The notes below the pieces were generated by a model. That model worked only from the letters and a program-made list of their open reading frames with translations. It had not been told where the DNA came from and did no database searches. DNA of 64,000 bases from Glandiceps talaboti. Lineage: Eukaryota > Hemichordata > Enteropneusta > Spengelidae. Of the stretch, positions 14,301-27,720 are shown in pieces. Within the stretch, counting starts at the first letter, position 1. Every line of letters starts with the position of its first letter. The stretch is from assembly GCF_964340395.1 (NCBI RefSeq), contig NC_135557.1:12039546-12103545 (forward strand). The letters are read 5' to 3'. The position numbers were made by a program, and so were the translations under genes.

Positions 14301-15137
14301 TAATGTGATGAAATGTCATGTCATGTCATGTCATGTGATGAAATGTGTTGTGATGTGATCTCATGTCATGTCATGTCATGTCATGTCATGTGATGAAATG
14401 TGATGTGATGTGATTTGATGTGATGTGATGTGATGTGATGTGATGTGATGTGATTTGATGTGATGTGATGTGATGTGATGTGATGTGACATGAGATGTGA
14501 TGGGATGGGATGGAATATCATCTGATGGGATCTTGTGATGATGATCTTGGGATGATGTGTGGTGTGGTTTGGTGTTACGTGACATGACGAAATATGACAT
14601 ACCTGACATGAAATGATGTGATGAGACATGATCTCACTTAAAATGTAATTCTATGTGGTATGGTATATACGGTGTGATATGATGTGGTGTGGTGTGGTGT
14701 GGTGTGGTGTGGTGCAGTGTGATGTGATGTGTTATGGTGTGGTGTGGTGTGGTGTGGTGTGGTGTGGTGTGATGTGATGTGATACGCTGTGGTGTGATGT
14801 GATGTGATATGATGTAATGTGATGTGACAGAATAGCTATATCTTATAATGTAACACATTCCATGTTTACCTTTCCTTTTTTCCTAGAATAAAGTTTGGAA
14901 TAAAGTATTCCAGTAACATTATCAATATTTCTAGGTCTAGTATGTATGTGAAAAAAGAGGGATGAAATCTGACATCGACGTGCACTGAGAATCTTATTAA
15001 TTAAAAAGCGTCATGAATGGTTGATTTTTTTTCTTTTTCTAGAAAGCGCTGAAGACAGTGGAAGTATCAATCCGGCATTGAATAATTTGATCATCATGAA
15101 TGTGATCATTGCGATACTTGGGTTCATACATATCTAA
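8380..15137 (+). CDS. Secreted two-sushi (CCP) domain protein, probably GPI-anchored
   Basis: A six-exon gene built from matching splice phases: 8380-8387 (exon from about 8355), 11551-11612, 11793-11975, 13382-13552, 13927-13968, 15043-15137. The sum is 558 coding bases, 186 residues. The start ATG sits at the end of exon 1 and reads through as MKSSIGIALFFVSFLL, a typical signal peptide. Exons 3 and 4 are each one complete sushi (CCP) domain of about 60 residues. Each has four cysteines and the Trp before the last Cys (TWSPDAFGTC; AWSATLGTC) and is bounded by phase-1 introns, the classic shuffling unit. Exon 5 gives a Thr/Glu-rich stalk (EPETTTEAESDETT). The last exon ends in a hydrophobic run, LIIMNVIIAILGFIHI, right at the stop, so a GPI-anchor signal is more likely than a normal transmembrane segment with cytoplasmic tail. 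CCP proteins act in complement control, adhesion and recognition; the actual partner is unknown. A 3'-UTR intron (donor near 15152, acceptor at about 16140) is possible. Confidence 0.85.
8690..9010. repeat. Dispersed repeat, partner at 27345-27720
   Basis: Located in intron 1 of the sushi gene. It shares long near-identical words with 27345-27720 in the same orientation, for example 'gaaactgacatcaactta' and 'ctgaactagacactcacaca'. Its first words ('ctagtttttcactgccgacc') also occur at 8464-8483. The order block A then this repeat is found twice (1-9010 and 17481-27720), which suggests one larger ancient duplication. Confidence 0.7.
12889..12960 (-). mobile_element. tRNA-derived SINE or tRNA pseudogene (tRNA-Thr-like)
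   Basis: On the minus strand the DNA carries an A-box-like TGGCATAGTTTTAGAG (plus 12934-12949) and a B box GGTTGGAATCC (plus 12897-12907) at tRNA spacing, with a TGT anticodon-like triplet in between. The stems are too degenerate for a working tRNA, and the G in the B box replaces the usual C. It lies in intron 3 of the sushi gene. A SINE head or a decayed tRNA are both possible. Confidence 0.5.
13600..13800. repeat. Degenerate minisatellite, about 55-60 bp unit
   Basis: About four diverged units with the words 'tttgtaagag', 'agactt' and 'ctatattg' recurring in order, inside intron 4 of the sushi gene. Confidence 0.6.
13985..14826. repeat. TGATG/TCATG/GTGGT pentamer satellite
   Basis: About 840 bp of five-base repeats in intron 5 of the sushi gene. 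TGATG dominates, with blocks of TCATG, TGAAA variants and, towards the right, GTGGT. Long His/Ser/Thr-rich open frames on the minus strand here are only translations of the repeat. Confidence 0.95.
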
Positions 15138-15600
15138 AATACAAAGATATGATGTGAGTATGTTATATAAAGTTATTTGAGTTTGGCATTGTAGAGTAGA
15201 GTAGAGTATAGTGAGTCTGATATCTATCTTTGAACATAGAACTTAAATGATCACACGTGTATCTGTGTTTGTGTCTATGTCTGTGTCTGTGTCTGTGTGC
15301 ATATGTTTGTGTGTCTATTTGCGTGTATTTGTGCGGGTATTTCTATTATTATACATATGCACGTACCAGTGATACTAGTAGTTTGTTGCTTGTATTAAAT
15401 TGAAAAGTCAAGAAAAGAAAGGTGAAAGAATAGTGAAACATTCGTGGATCAGGGATGATTGAATAGACAAATAAACAACACAGGAAAAGGAAGAGTTTTC
15501 AGAGCATTTCGGTAATGTGTTCAACGACTTACCCACTTACCTGTCAGCACATTCCTCATTAGTTGGTGTGTACACATATAAGAATACTATGATGTACATG

Positions 15601-16061
15601 TAATACAGCAGGTTTCACAATACCGTTCAACATCTCTATTTGATATAACCACAAAGATCTCAATATGAAACTGCACATCCTACACTTCAGGATATCAATT
15701 TATTGCTACATTTTGTCTAAATGAAACACATGTAAATAATTTAAATGTATGTACTGTAACAAGACACAGATGTGCTGCCGCTAATGCTTTGAAGTCTGCA
15801 TTTGCTGTCTGCATCGTGGCACAGTTCATTTTATTTCATTTTAGACAAAATGTTGCAAGGAACTGTATTCTTCAACACTAGGGTACTAGGGCAGTGCTCT
15901 TGTGGCGACCTTTCAACAAATTTCCGAATTTATTTGGACGAATAACTTTTATTATTATATAATCATTTCAATCTTGCTATAGCATGCTAAGTTTCTAATT
16001 ATGTTCTGCGTGGTTGTATCAAAGAGAGAAGTTGTACGGTGTTTTGAAATTCGCTGTACAT
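15601..16061. mobile_element. Hairpin (MITE-like) DNA transposon remnant, family 1
   Basis: The two ends are imperfect inverted repeats: left 'ggtttcacaataccgttcaa' through 'atttgatataaccac', right 'gtggttgtatcaaagagaga' through 'gtgttttgaaattcgctgta'. Inside, 'acattttgtctaaatgaaa' and 'tttcattttagacaaaatgt' also pair. There is no coding capacity. Related copies are at about 29827-30262 and 31220-31595, with half copies at about 4262 and 25283. It lies just downstream of the sushi gene's stop and may overlap its 3' UTR. Confidence 0.65.
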
Positions 16062-16069
16062 ATTTATTG

Positions 16070-17480
16070 GTATCTGTACTGATTATTTTCCTGGTTTTTT
16101 TGGATGTATCACTTATTCATGATGTTTCATTTTTCTTCCAGATTCCAGGCTAGCTGCCAAGAAAAGAATTAAAATTAAGTGTATTAATATTCAGATTTGC
16201 CATTTCATTTTATTTTCATAATGCACCGCAGTTCATCTTTCTCTGCTAGCCAGCGTACAACATGACATGATACTTGACGTGTAGCTCTCAATCAATAGTC
16301 CTCAAACTAAAATGTATTCAATTGTAACAGGTATTACAGGGGTAAGCTCTCCCCACCACCTCTCATCTACGTACACACGGACTGAAATTCATCGTCTTTA
16401 AATAACCAAACTCCCGTAGATACTACCAAAAGCTGAAAATTGTCCCTTTTGAAAATTGTAATCAATATTTAGAAGTCAATATTTCATACAATCTCTCTTT
16501 GAAATTTGAACAATATTTTAGTTAAAATGTCGACGATTCTCAAAGTGTAGGCTTTGTTTTTGTTTACTACAACTTATCTAAACCATCTAATACACATATA
16601 TTTACTATTGCACATGTGTTTTAATATAACTGGCTATGGTAACCAAACTTTGGTTGTCTGAATGATATCATAGGCAAGGTGTTTGCTATGACATTACAAT
16701 GGATGGTATAAACACAATGGGTTGTTATTATATCCAATGTAGTGATCGCCCTCTATGTTTTGGATGACAGAGTAACAGAGATGAACACTAATTTGAATAT
16801 TCATATATCTTTACTTACACAACAGCGTAATTCAAAAGAAATAAGATCCTCTCTGTAAGTAACTGATAATTATGGTAAAACACCCTGTCCACCATGATGT
16901 TTACATGCAATGTCGTGATCATGTCCGCACTGGTTGTGCTATTGTTAAGACAACCCAACTTTGGAATAAAAACTCCATCATATGTCATGGAGAATATTTT
17001 ATACTCTAGGAAGGTTAATTATTCATTCACCGTCAACGGTCAAAGGTCAAATACTCTGATCTGTGTCAAATTTCACTTTGTTTTCGTGTAAACTCAAAAT
17101 GATAGATTTTTACTCTCAGCTCAAAACCATCACAAAACAAATCTGAATATCCAAAATCTAACTAAATTATGCATAATTCATAATATTTCGATTTAACAAC
17201 TTGACAGGAAGGGGTAGTCTTATTCTACCTCGAATAAGTCAAATGTTAAGAAATCCGTACCTCATTTCTTGAATTCTAAATTCGGAAATGAATCCATAGT
17301 CAATGCATTCAATTTTATATTCTTATATAATGTCTTGTCGTTAGTAAACTTGACCGAAGGAGAGCGGTTTATTCTATTTCGACTAGGTCAATAACAAGAA
17401 ATCCATCTCTCTTGACGAAATTCAATACCTAAGACAAAATCAAATGTTTAATAGTTTATTGAACTCTGCGTGTGGTTAAA
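16070..17480. other. Intergenic DNA with no recognised gene
   Basis: AT-rich spacer between the sushi gene and the right duplicated block. One 65-codon frame (16894-17091) starts with a hydrophobic stretch but has no family signature or nearby splice-consistent exon. If the left duplicated block extends beyond the window, part of this stretch may also be duplicated. Confidence 0.4.
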
Positions 17481-20400
17481 TCTAAGACACGTGAATGTCG
17501 ATTAGGTCAAAGGTCAACAGCAGCAAAAACAAAACCCAACGTGCTGTGAACGAGTTTGAATTACAAAGAAAATAACGTTTTATGCATTGAACTACAATTT
17601 CAATTTGTAATATCAGAATTCAGAGTAAATTTAACCGAAAGAAATGGATTTATTCTATATCAACTAGGTTGAAGATTGTATTTTTGAGGTCATAATACTG
17701 TAAATAAAATGAATGAAATTGTACTAATAAATCCTATGGAGTTATGTGCCATTGCCTGGAAATAATTTGTATTGGTCCTTTTTACATATTATTGATTTGA
17801 ATACAGCTTGTGTGTATCTTAATAATTACACAGTGTTACAAATAACTTGAACAGTGATAAACTCTCGTTAGTTTGCTACTTGACTCACTTTGACACTAAA
17901 GTTAAATATTTCTTTAACTTTAACTTTGGCATTAGTCTTTATGAATTATCCGTCGAAGTGTTGAAATTGTTCATTGACAATATATTCCATCATATTATAT
18001 GTTTTGCTGTGTTATTAAGATAGAAACCGTCCTGGTGCTTTGTATTCAGCACGGTGCCTGATTGAATTTGAGTGTGTAAAGTTGAAAGTGTTATAACTCA
18101 ACCGAATTTATCCAAATTTATGAGACCTAATCAAGCTTTTTATAAATTTTTTGAGAGTAGATTAAGTGTTTCTAAAGTTGAAATAAAAATTAACAACCTG
18201 TAGACTAGGATAACTGACACAAATTTGTCATGGTGATTCCAAACATGGCGTACTCAAGATTGAGGTTAAAGATTACACATATTTCTGATACTTAAAACAT
18301 AGCGTACTTAGGATTGAGGTTAAAGGTTACGAATATTTCTGAAGATCCTCAAAAATGGCTTACTCAAGATGGAGGTCAAAGGAAAGATCGCCAAATAGAT
18401 CTGTGAATGATTATTGTCATAAATTGGTGACGAAACAAATTAATGCACATTATACTGTGTACCAACTGTTCAACTGCCCTGTTTGACACTGAACGCATAG
18501 AATATATCACAAACGTCGCCAGCAGGCAAAACCGGTCCGTCTCATTGGTTGGACAACAATTAACAAAATAATTCAATTCAGTATGTGCCATTATGAATTA
18601 TAACTGATGAGCGCTATGGGCTTTGTATGTAATTGTTATGTGAAATCAACCATTCTTCAATATTGTCATTCATACAGACATTCCCAAAATTATGCATAGT
18701 CATCAACATGTAATATACTGTTTAAACTCTATCTTACGTTCATATCATAATCAGTATTTTACTTTCATTCACACCCAGTCTCGCTCTTCTCTTCGTTACA
18801 ATCTCCACAGCTAATTTAGTATGTTCTATGTAGATTGAGAGTGGGGTAGTCTAACCGCGTGGGGCGTGATACATTGTCCATACAGACTCAAAGTGATGAG
18901 TAAAAACAATATGATTTAAGAAACAGTGTTATAATCAAACAGAATGAACGATACAAACTACAAATCAAACTGTAACAACGTTAGTCTGAAATAGAGTTAT
19001 GAAAATTGGCAAAATCCTCCGAATGAGATGGATTCTGTCCTCTAAGGCAAGGTATTCTGATACATGAAGCAATATCACATTTACATTTGCGTATACAATA
19101 CAGATTCTGTTGGATGAGCGGACAACCGAAATTCTAAGTACTTAAATTGAGTCGAACATCCGAACATACAAATCGGGTCTACCACAAGCGATGGGTGAAT
19201 AAACTTATAAACTATGACCTGGATGAATATATTAAAAACAGTAATCGTTGAGATGTACGTTCTCTGGTTTAACTCTCCTTTTTGTCTTAATTTTCTACAT
19301 TTATAATCGAGTATTACAAATATCTTTGCTTTCCTTTTATCATCATTATCACGGTCTCTTTTCTGACCAAAATAAATTGTTACGCCACGAAATCAATTCT
19401 TGTGGCTTCTTGATATCTGTTTTTTATGTATACACTTTGCATTTCCCAAACCTTCTGGAAACTGGACATGCTATATACTATTGGAATATTTGGACACGGT
19501 ACTACTTATCAACTGAGTTTATAGCCTGTTCCTTACCCGCTGGTCATATGCTTTTCATTCTGTTGAATTGCATGTGTACATGTACACTGTGCATCCTACC
19601 CCGGTGAAACTACAATGACCTCAAAGCCGCTTGACATTGGCAATTGTCAGGGACGCTTCGAGTCATTGAGATTCTGACAGTGTATTTAACTCAAGTCATA
19701 AAAGTTTTTATTATGACCGCTGAATACAATCCATTAAGTTATCACAAAGCTAATACAATGTCCAAGAATTCTTTTCATGCACTGCAACAATTTGATGGTA
19801 ACAAAGCACATCGCAAACTGTTGGTTTTATGCACAGACATGTGAGAAATGCTAGGAGAAGGGTAGAAATATACGAAGGTACAAAAGTGTGACAGAGAGCG
19901 GATCAATCAATATATCCGTGGATAAAATTATATTCAGATAAGGCTAACAGGTTTGGTGTGAAAAACAGTGATAATGAGTTCTGTGGTGACACAGCTATAG
20001 CAAAAAATTGTTTTGGAGAAAAGTGTAACCAAAGGTAATTCCCATAACTTCACTAATATAAAAACACCAATGCAATAACTTGATATTGCATGCCTGCCCT
20101 TTAATTGCTATAGGGCATTTCTATCTGGGTCAGTTTTAATACCAGTGACTGAGATGGTTGTCAAACTTTATGGATTTTCATTTGATGGGCCTACTAAAAG
20201 AAAATTGGATGTGGCAGCCCACTCATCTCGCTAGACCAGCCGAGACCTTTGAACAAAAATACACAAAAGAAAAATTTAAAAAAAAAGACTATGCCATTAC
20301 TTCAAACGTTACAACGCATTATAATATATAAGTCGATTTCTCATTCTAAAGAAATTTTATAGTGTTCACATCTGGTGCGGTGACCACACAGCAGCCAGGA

Positions 20401-20537
20401 GGATAAAGTTGTAGTATGGAAAGAATGTACGACATGATCCGAATGTCTTATACAGCATACATTCCCAAGAATAAGTTCTTTCATTTGGTTTTGTTTTTGT
20501 TTTATCTTTTTCTTCATTGTTTTATAAATCGAATTAA

Positions 20538-22306
20538 TGCCATTATAAATTATAACCGATAAGCACTATGGGCTTTGTATGTAATCTTTATGTGAAATCA
20601 ACCATTCTTCAATATTATCATTAATCATACAGACTTTTCCAAAATATATACTGTCATCAACAAGTTATATGCTGTTTATCGAGTCTCGCTCTTCTCTTCA
20701 CTACAATCAGCACTGCTCATTTTGTCTGTTCTATGTAGATTGAGAGTGGGGTAGTTTGACCGCAAGGGGGCGTAATACATTGTCCATACAGACTCAAAGC
20801 GATGAGTAAAAACAACATGATTGAAGGAACAGTGTTAATCAACCAGATGAGAAATGAAGCAATATCTCCTTTACATTAATTTTGTGTATACAATGCACAT
20901 TCTGTTAGATGAGCGGACAACCGAAATTCTAAGTACTTAAATTGAGTCGAACATACGAACATACAAATCGGGTCTACCACAAGCGATGGGTGAATAAACT
21001 TATAAACTATGACCTGGATGAATATATTAAAAACAGTAGTCGTTGATTGAGATGTACATTCCCTGGTTCAACTCTCCTTTTTGTCTTAATTTTCTACATT
21101 TATAATCGAGTATTACAAATATCTTTGCTTTCCTTTTATCATCATTATCACGGTCTCTTTTCTGACCAAAATAAATTGTTACGCCACGAAATCAATTCTT
21201 GTGGCTTCTTGATATCTGTTTTTTATGTATACACTTTGCATTTCCCAAACCTTTTTGACACGGTACTACTTATCAACTGAGTTTATAGCCTGTTCCTTAC
21301 CCGCTGTTCATATGCTTTTCATTCTGTTGAATTGCCTGTGTACATGTACACTGTGCATCCTACCCCGGTGATACTACAGTGACCTCAAAGCCTCTTGGCA
21401 TTGACAATAGTCAAGGACGCTTCGAGTCATTGAGATTCTGACAGTTTGCATTTAACTCAAGTCATAAAAGTTTTTATTATGACCGCTGAATACGGTCCAT
21501 TAAGTTATCACAAAGCTAATACAATGTCTAGGAATTCTTTTTATGCTCTGCAACAATTTGATGGTAAAAAAGCACATCACAAACTGTTGGTTTTTTGCAC
21601 AGACATGTGAGAAATGCTCGGAGAAAGGTAGAAATATACGAAGGTACAAAAGTGTGACAGAGAGCGGATCAATCAATATATCCGTGGATAAAATTATATT
21701 CAGATAAGGCTAACAGGTTTGGTGTGAAAAACAGTGATAATGAGTTCTGTGGTGACACAGCTATAGCAAAAAATTGTTTTGGAGAAAAGTGTAACCAAAG
21801 GTAATTCCCATAACTTCACTAATATAAAAACACCAATGCAATAACTTGATATTGCATGCCTGCCCTTTAATTGCTATAGGGCATTTCTATCTGGGTCAGT
21901 TTTAATACCAGTGACTGAGATGGTTGTCAAACTTTATGGATTTTCATTTGATGGGCCTACTAAAAGAAAATTGGATGTGGCAGCCCACTCATCTCGCTAG
22001 ACCAGCCGAGACCTTTGAACAAAAATACACAAAAGAAAAATTTAAAAAAAAAGACTATGCCATTACTTCAAACGTTACAACGCATTATAATATATAAGTC
22101 GATTTCTCATTCTAAAGAAATTTTATAGTGTTCACATCTGGTGCGGTGACCACACAGCAGCCAGGAGGATAAAAGTTGTAGTATGGAAAGAATGTACGTC
22201 ATGATCCGAATGTCTTATACAGCATACATTCCCAAGAATAAGTTCTTTCATTTGGTTTTGTTTTTGTTTTATCTTTTTCTTCATTGTTTTATAAATCGAA
22301 TTAATG
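20538..22306. repeat. Tandem unit 2 of the right block
   Basis: Unit of about 1.77 kb, nearly identical to the next unit (22307-24074). The few differences seen include a T/G and a T/A change near 21540 and 21583. Confidence 0.8.
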
Positions 22307-24074
22307 CCATTATAAATTATAACCGATAAGCACTATGGGCTTTGTATGTAATCCTTATGTGAAATCAACCATTCTTCAATATTATCATTAATCATACAGA
22401 CTTTCCCAAAATATGTACTGTCATCAACAAGTTATATGCTGTTTATCGAGTCTCGCTCTTCTCTTCACTACAATCAGCACTGCTCATTTTGTCTGTTCTA
22501 TGTAGATTGAGAGTGGGGTAGTTTGACCGCAAGGGGGCGTAATACATTGTCCATACAGACTCAAAGCGATGAGTAAAAACAACATGATTGAAGGAACAGT
22601 GTTAATCAACCAGATGAGAAATGAAGCAATATCTCCTTTACATTAATTTTGTGTATACAATGCACATTCTGTTAGATGAGCGGACAACCGAAATTCTAAG
22701 TACTTAAATTGAGTCGAACATACGAACATACAAATCGGGTCTACCACAAGCGATGGGTGAATAAACTTATAAACTATGACCTGGATGAATATATTAAAAA
22801 CAGTAGTCGTTGATTGAGATGTACATTCCCTGGTTCAACTCTCCTTTTTGTCTTAATTTTCTACATTTATAATCGAGTATTACAAATATCTTTGCTTTCC
22901 TTTTATCATCATTATCACGGTCTCTTTTCTGACCAAAATAAATTGTTACGCCACGAAATCAATTCTTGTGGCTTCTTGATATCTGTTTTTTATGTATACA
23001 CTTTGCATTTCCCAAACCTTTTTGACACGGTACTACTTATCAACTGAGTTTATAGCCTGTTCCTTACCCGCTGTTCATATGCTTTTCATTCTGTTGAATT
23101 GCCTGTGTACATGTACACTGTGCATCCTACCCCGGTGATACTACAGTGACCTCAAAGCCTCTTGGCATTGACAATAGTCAAGGACGCTTCGAGTCATTGA
23201 GATTCTGACAGTTTGCATTTAACTCAAGTCATAAAAGTTTTTATTATGACCGCTGAATACGGTCCATTAAGTTATCACAAAGCTAATACAATGTCTAGGA
23301 ATTCTTGTTATGCTCTGCAACAATTTGATGGTAAAAAAGCACATCACAAACAGTTGGTTTTTTGCACAGACATGTGAGAAATGCTCGGAGAAAGGTAGAA
23401 ATATACGAAGGTACAAAAGTGTGACAGAGAGCGGATCAATCAATATATCCGTGGATAAAATTATATTCAGATAAGGCTAACAGGTTTGGTGTGAAAAACA
23501 GTGATAATGAGTTCTGTGGTGACACAGCTATAGCAAAAAATTGTTTTGGAGAAAAGTGTAACCAAAGGTAATTCCCATAACTTCACTAATATAAAAACAC
23601 CAATGCAATAACTTGATATTGCATGCCTGCCCTTTAATTGCTATAGGGCATTTCTATCTGGGTCAGTTTTAATACCAGTGACTGAGATGGTTGTCAAACT
23701 TTATGGATTTTCATTTGATGGGCCTACTAAAAGAAAATTGGATGTGGCAGCCCACTCATCTCGCTAGACCAGCCGAGACCTTTGAACAAAAATACACAAA
23801 AGAAAAATTTAAAAAAAAAGACTATGCCATTACTTCAAACGTTACAACGCATTATAATATATAAGTCGATTTCTCATTCTAAAGAAATTTTATAGTGTTC
23901 ACATCTGGTGCGGTGACCACACAGCAGCCAGGAGGATAAAAGTTGTAGTATGGAAAGAATGTACGACATGATCCGAATGTCTTATACAGCATACATTCCC
24001 AAGAATAAGTTCTTTCATTTGGTTTTGTTTTTGTTTTATCTTTTTCTTCATTGTTTTATAAATCGAATTAATGC
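22307..24074. repeat. Tandem unit 3 of the right block
   Basis: Near-exact repeat of the previous unit, with the same internal landmarks displaced by 1767 bases. Confidence 0.8.
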
Positions 24075-26107
24075 CATTATAAATTATAACCGATAAGCAC
24101 TATGGGCTTTGTATGTAATCCTTATGTGAAATCAACCATTCTTCAATATTATCATTAATCATACAGACTTTCCCAAAATATGTACTGTCATCAACAAGTT
24201 ATATGCTGTTTATCGAGTCTCGCTCTTCTCTTCACTACAATCAGCACTGCTCATTTTGTCTGTTCTATGTAGATTGAGAGTGGGGTAGTTTGACCGCAAG
24301 GGGGCGTAATACATTGTCCATACAGACTCAAAGCGATGAGTAAAAACAACATGATTGAAGGAACAGTGTTAATCAACCAGATGAGAAATGAAGCAATATC
24401 TCCTTTACATTAATTTTGTGTATACAATGCACATTCTGTTAGATGAGCGGACAACCGAAATTCTAAGTACTTAAATTGAGTCGAACATACGAACATACAA
24501 ATCGGGTCTACCACAAGTGATGGGTGAATACACTTATAAACTATGACCTGGACGAATATATTAAAAACAGTAATCGTTGAGATGTACGTTCCCTGGTTTA
24601 ACTCTCCTTTTTGTCTTAATGTTCTACTTTGTGGCTTCTTGATATCTGTTTTATGTATACACTTTACATGATGGACTTGGTGAAACCCTGTTGAAGAGGC
24701 AGCTATATTTCGAGAAATTTACTTAATTTGTCAAATAAACTAATATTGTTCTGGATAACAGTCCACATCTGTCTACTGTCAGTGCCATTATCCATTGTGC
24801 TTCTAAAGAACGGTGATAACACTGCATCTTCACAATTACTTCTATCAGTCCATGTGAGATCATTATCACTCGGAGCGTTCGTATTATAAATTATACATGA
24901 TGAAAACCTTAGTCCAATACCACAATGAATTGTGAACTCACCCATACGGTTCATTAACATAGAGTCTACAGTACCGCAGAATTATCATGCAAATTAGAAG
25001 GGGACACAGTATCAAAGCTAAATAGGTCTGCTTCATACAGACACGATCACTCAGACTTGGGGAAAGACAAAAGTACACACAGGCACACTGTTAGACCAGA
25101 ATAAAAGAATACTCCTTTGATAACCGTAATGCGATGACTTAGGATGAATGCCCGGCCTTTAATTGTTATTTTCAGTTGCTATCGAGGTCACATTGATATC
25201 AGTGACTGAAAGAGTCTTTCAAATATCGCCTGGACTGCCGTTAATTGACGTATCGGTGTTACACTATATACTTTAGTGAACATTTTGCAATGAATTTCAC
25301 AGTACCTTGCAACTTTTCTGTTTGATTCAACCACGCAGGAACCGATAAAAACTTGACATGCTATATAATATTGGAATATTTGGACACGGTACTACTTATC
25401 AACGGAGTTTATAGCCTGTTAAGTACCCGCTGGTCATATGATTTTTATTCTATTGAATTGCCCGTGTACATGTACACAGTGCATCCTACCCCGGTGATAC
25501 TACAGTGACCTCAAAGCTGCTTGGCATTGACAATTGTCAGGGTCACCTCGAGTTATTGAGACTCTGACAGTTTGCATTTAACGCAAGTCATAAAAGTTAT
25601 TATTAGGACCGCTGAATATGGTCCATTAATTCATCTCAAAGCGTATACAATGTCTAAGAATTCTTTTCATGCACTGCAACAATTTGAAGGAGAAAAAGAG
25701 CACATCTCAAACTGTTGGTTTTTACACAGACATGTGATAAATGCTCGGAGAAATGTAGAAATATACAAATATACACAGGTTTAGAAATTGGCCGGTGTGA
25801 TCACTTGAATTTCGTTTTTACATGAAATTACAGATGTCAATTGGAACCATATACTCAACGTTTGATTTATTCATCGTTACAGTGTTAAAACATGATGTTG
25901 GAACAAATTTTGGATTATAAATGTTCAACTTCAAAGCGAGGTAAGTGTCTCTGTCAAAAGTTAAAAGTTGTTACAATGCTTACATGTGATCGATACCGTG
26001 TGTGTGTATAAGTGTGTGCATGTGTTTGTGTGTATAAGTGTGTGTATTGATGTATATTTTGTTGTTGTCTACTTGATTTTATATTTTAAAAACCATTGTA
26101 GAGTTGT

Positions 26108-26212
26108 CTGATGATCGCACTATGCGTGAAACTCCGATTTACAACCAAAAAAGAGTTCCAGAACTATCAAAACTATTGCGCTCTGCCACTGCGGTATAGA
26201 GCACTGTCTTAG
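26108..26212. repeat. Dispersed 105-bp module, partner at 46381-46485
   Basis: Shares the words 'tctgatgatcgca', 'gcgtgaaactccga' and 'gctctgccactgcggtatag' in order with 46381-46485. Both copies sit next to TG or TA microsatellites, as if module and simple repeat move or expand together. No coding capacity is visible. Confidence 0.75.
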
Positions 26213-26823
26213 GAGATTGATACCGTATGTACACACACACATATACATACACACACATATATACCATTAATTTTCACCATGCGTCTATGCACTACAATCA
26301 TTATTAATGTGTTTTCAATTTTGAAAAAAAATGCATTGATCATTACAAAGTAATTCAAATTCAGTTTGTTTAGTTAAAAAGACAGATTTCACTAGTCACC
26401 GATTCTGATGAGTCGAGAACATTTAGTAAATTTTCGAATTTCTTCGGAATCGTCGACGATACGATACGGTCCAGCTGGTGTAACACTCACATACTTTATT
26501 TGGAGAAGACATTGTTATGAAGAAAGCCTCCTCATTTTCCCTTATCGTAGTTAACACCTTGGAGTAACTTGACCATATTCACAATTACTACATACTAACT
26601 ACACGCCATCTATATATACAATAGAACTGGTAGTGTATGCCGCAGGGTTCAACCTGGATTGAAAGCTTCACCGCCAAGGGTGCTCTTAAAGTGCGCCCCC
26701 TACGACCAATCTTTCAGTCTACAGTACACGGTACAATTTAAACTTTGAAATTCCCAGTCAAAAAGATGTTTACCTAAGACTGTTTATAGCTAAAATGGTG
26801 TAGGCTTGGTGTCTCACTCATGG

Positions 26824-27242
26824 GGCATTACAGCTAAATGATTTAGGCTTGGTGTTTCACGCATGGGATATTACGGTTTCGACAGAAAGATAGACATATT
26901 TCAACTCTAGAGTAACAATAACAGAGACACAATAAACACAGCAGGATCCTTTGCCCAATCACTGCACATTGAACGCGATAAGCATTGCTATTGATCTTTC
27001 ACAGTGCAGTAAAACCAAGCTTCTAATGAAAACATTACACATGGACTTGTTGATTTTAATGGCTTCAATTGTTTATTTTCTAACTGATAATCGGCATATC
27101 AACGAATTGACTACTTCTACATCCCCACTGTAAACGGCACCTATGTAATTGTTTCTTTTGCATTTGAAGTTATCTGATGATTGTTTTAAAAAATGTTACA
27201 CAAGTGAAACACCAAACCAACATCATATTAGCTGTAATATCA
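26824..27242. mobile_element. Hairpin (MITE-like) element, family 2
   Basis: The left end reads 'cattacagctaaatgattta' then 'cttggtgtttcac'; the right end is its inverted partner, 'gtgaaacaccaa' to 'tagctgtaatatc'. The interior matches the interior of 47715-48090 (both contain 'tctttcactgtgcag' or its close variant, and a similar string ending in 'ctatgtaat'). The left end lies in a local tandem duplication (about 26789-26880), so that boundary is approximate. The 60-codon frame inside is not a gene. Confidence 0.6.
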
Positions 27243-27344
27243 CCACAGACAAAGAAGTCGAAAAGGGCAGTGAACCTTATTTAGCATTTACCAATGATGA
27301 TTGACACTGTCACTGACAAATCAACAGGTATTACCCGACTCCCA

Positions 27345-27598
27345 CCTAGTTTTTCACGCCAACCCTAAACTTTTTTTTTTAAGTATTCGAGAAATGAATA
27401 ATTCAATAGCGAAAATTCTGAAGTCTCGCTAGAAATAGCATATATTGAAACTGACATCAACTTAAAAAGACAATATAAAACTATTCTTCCAATCTGTAGT
27501 GGTTGTACACCTGATGAGAATAAACATAACACAGAGACCATATGAAAACAACAGAAAAACATAACTGCCTGAACTAGACACTCACACATGAAAAAAAA

Positions 27599-27651
<53 letters not shown>

Positions 27652-27720
27652 ATTTTTTTTTAATCTTCCTACCCCACCTATTCTAAAATTGAGCGTAATT
27701 GGAACCACACATTTTTTTTT
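27345..27720. repeat. Dispersed repeat, partner at 8690-9010
   Basis: Same orientation as the copy in the sushi gene's intron 1, here interrupted by a (TA)n run at 27602-27647. Confidence 0.7.

Larger units (their letters stand above)
17481..26040. repeat. Right copy of the large duplicated block (four tandem units)
   Basis: It starts with the same bases as position 1 and stays closely alike through about 2.9 kb. It then carries extra tandem units before rejoining the left copy (its last unit matches 3054-5035). Unit starts are near 18591, 20538, 22307 and 24075. Equivalent landmarks fall at 19248, 21047, 22814 and about 24581, giving spacings of 1799, 1767 and 1767. The two middle units are almost identical to each other, so the last amplification is very recent. 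No convincing gene lies inside. Confidence 0.85.
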
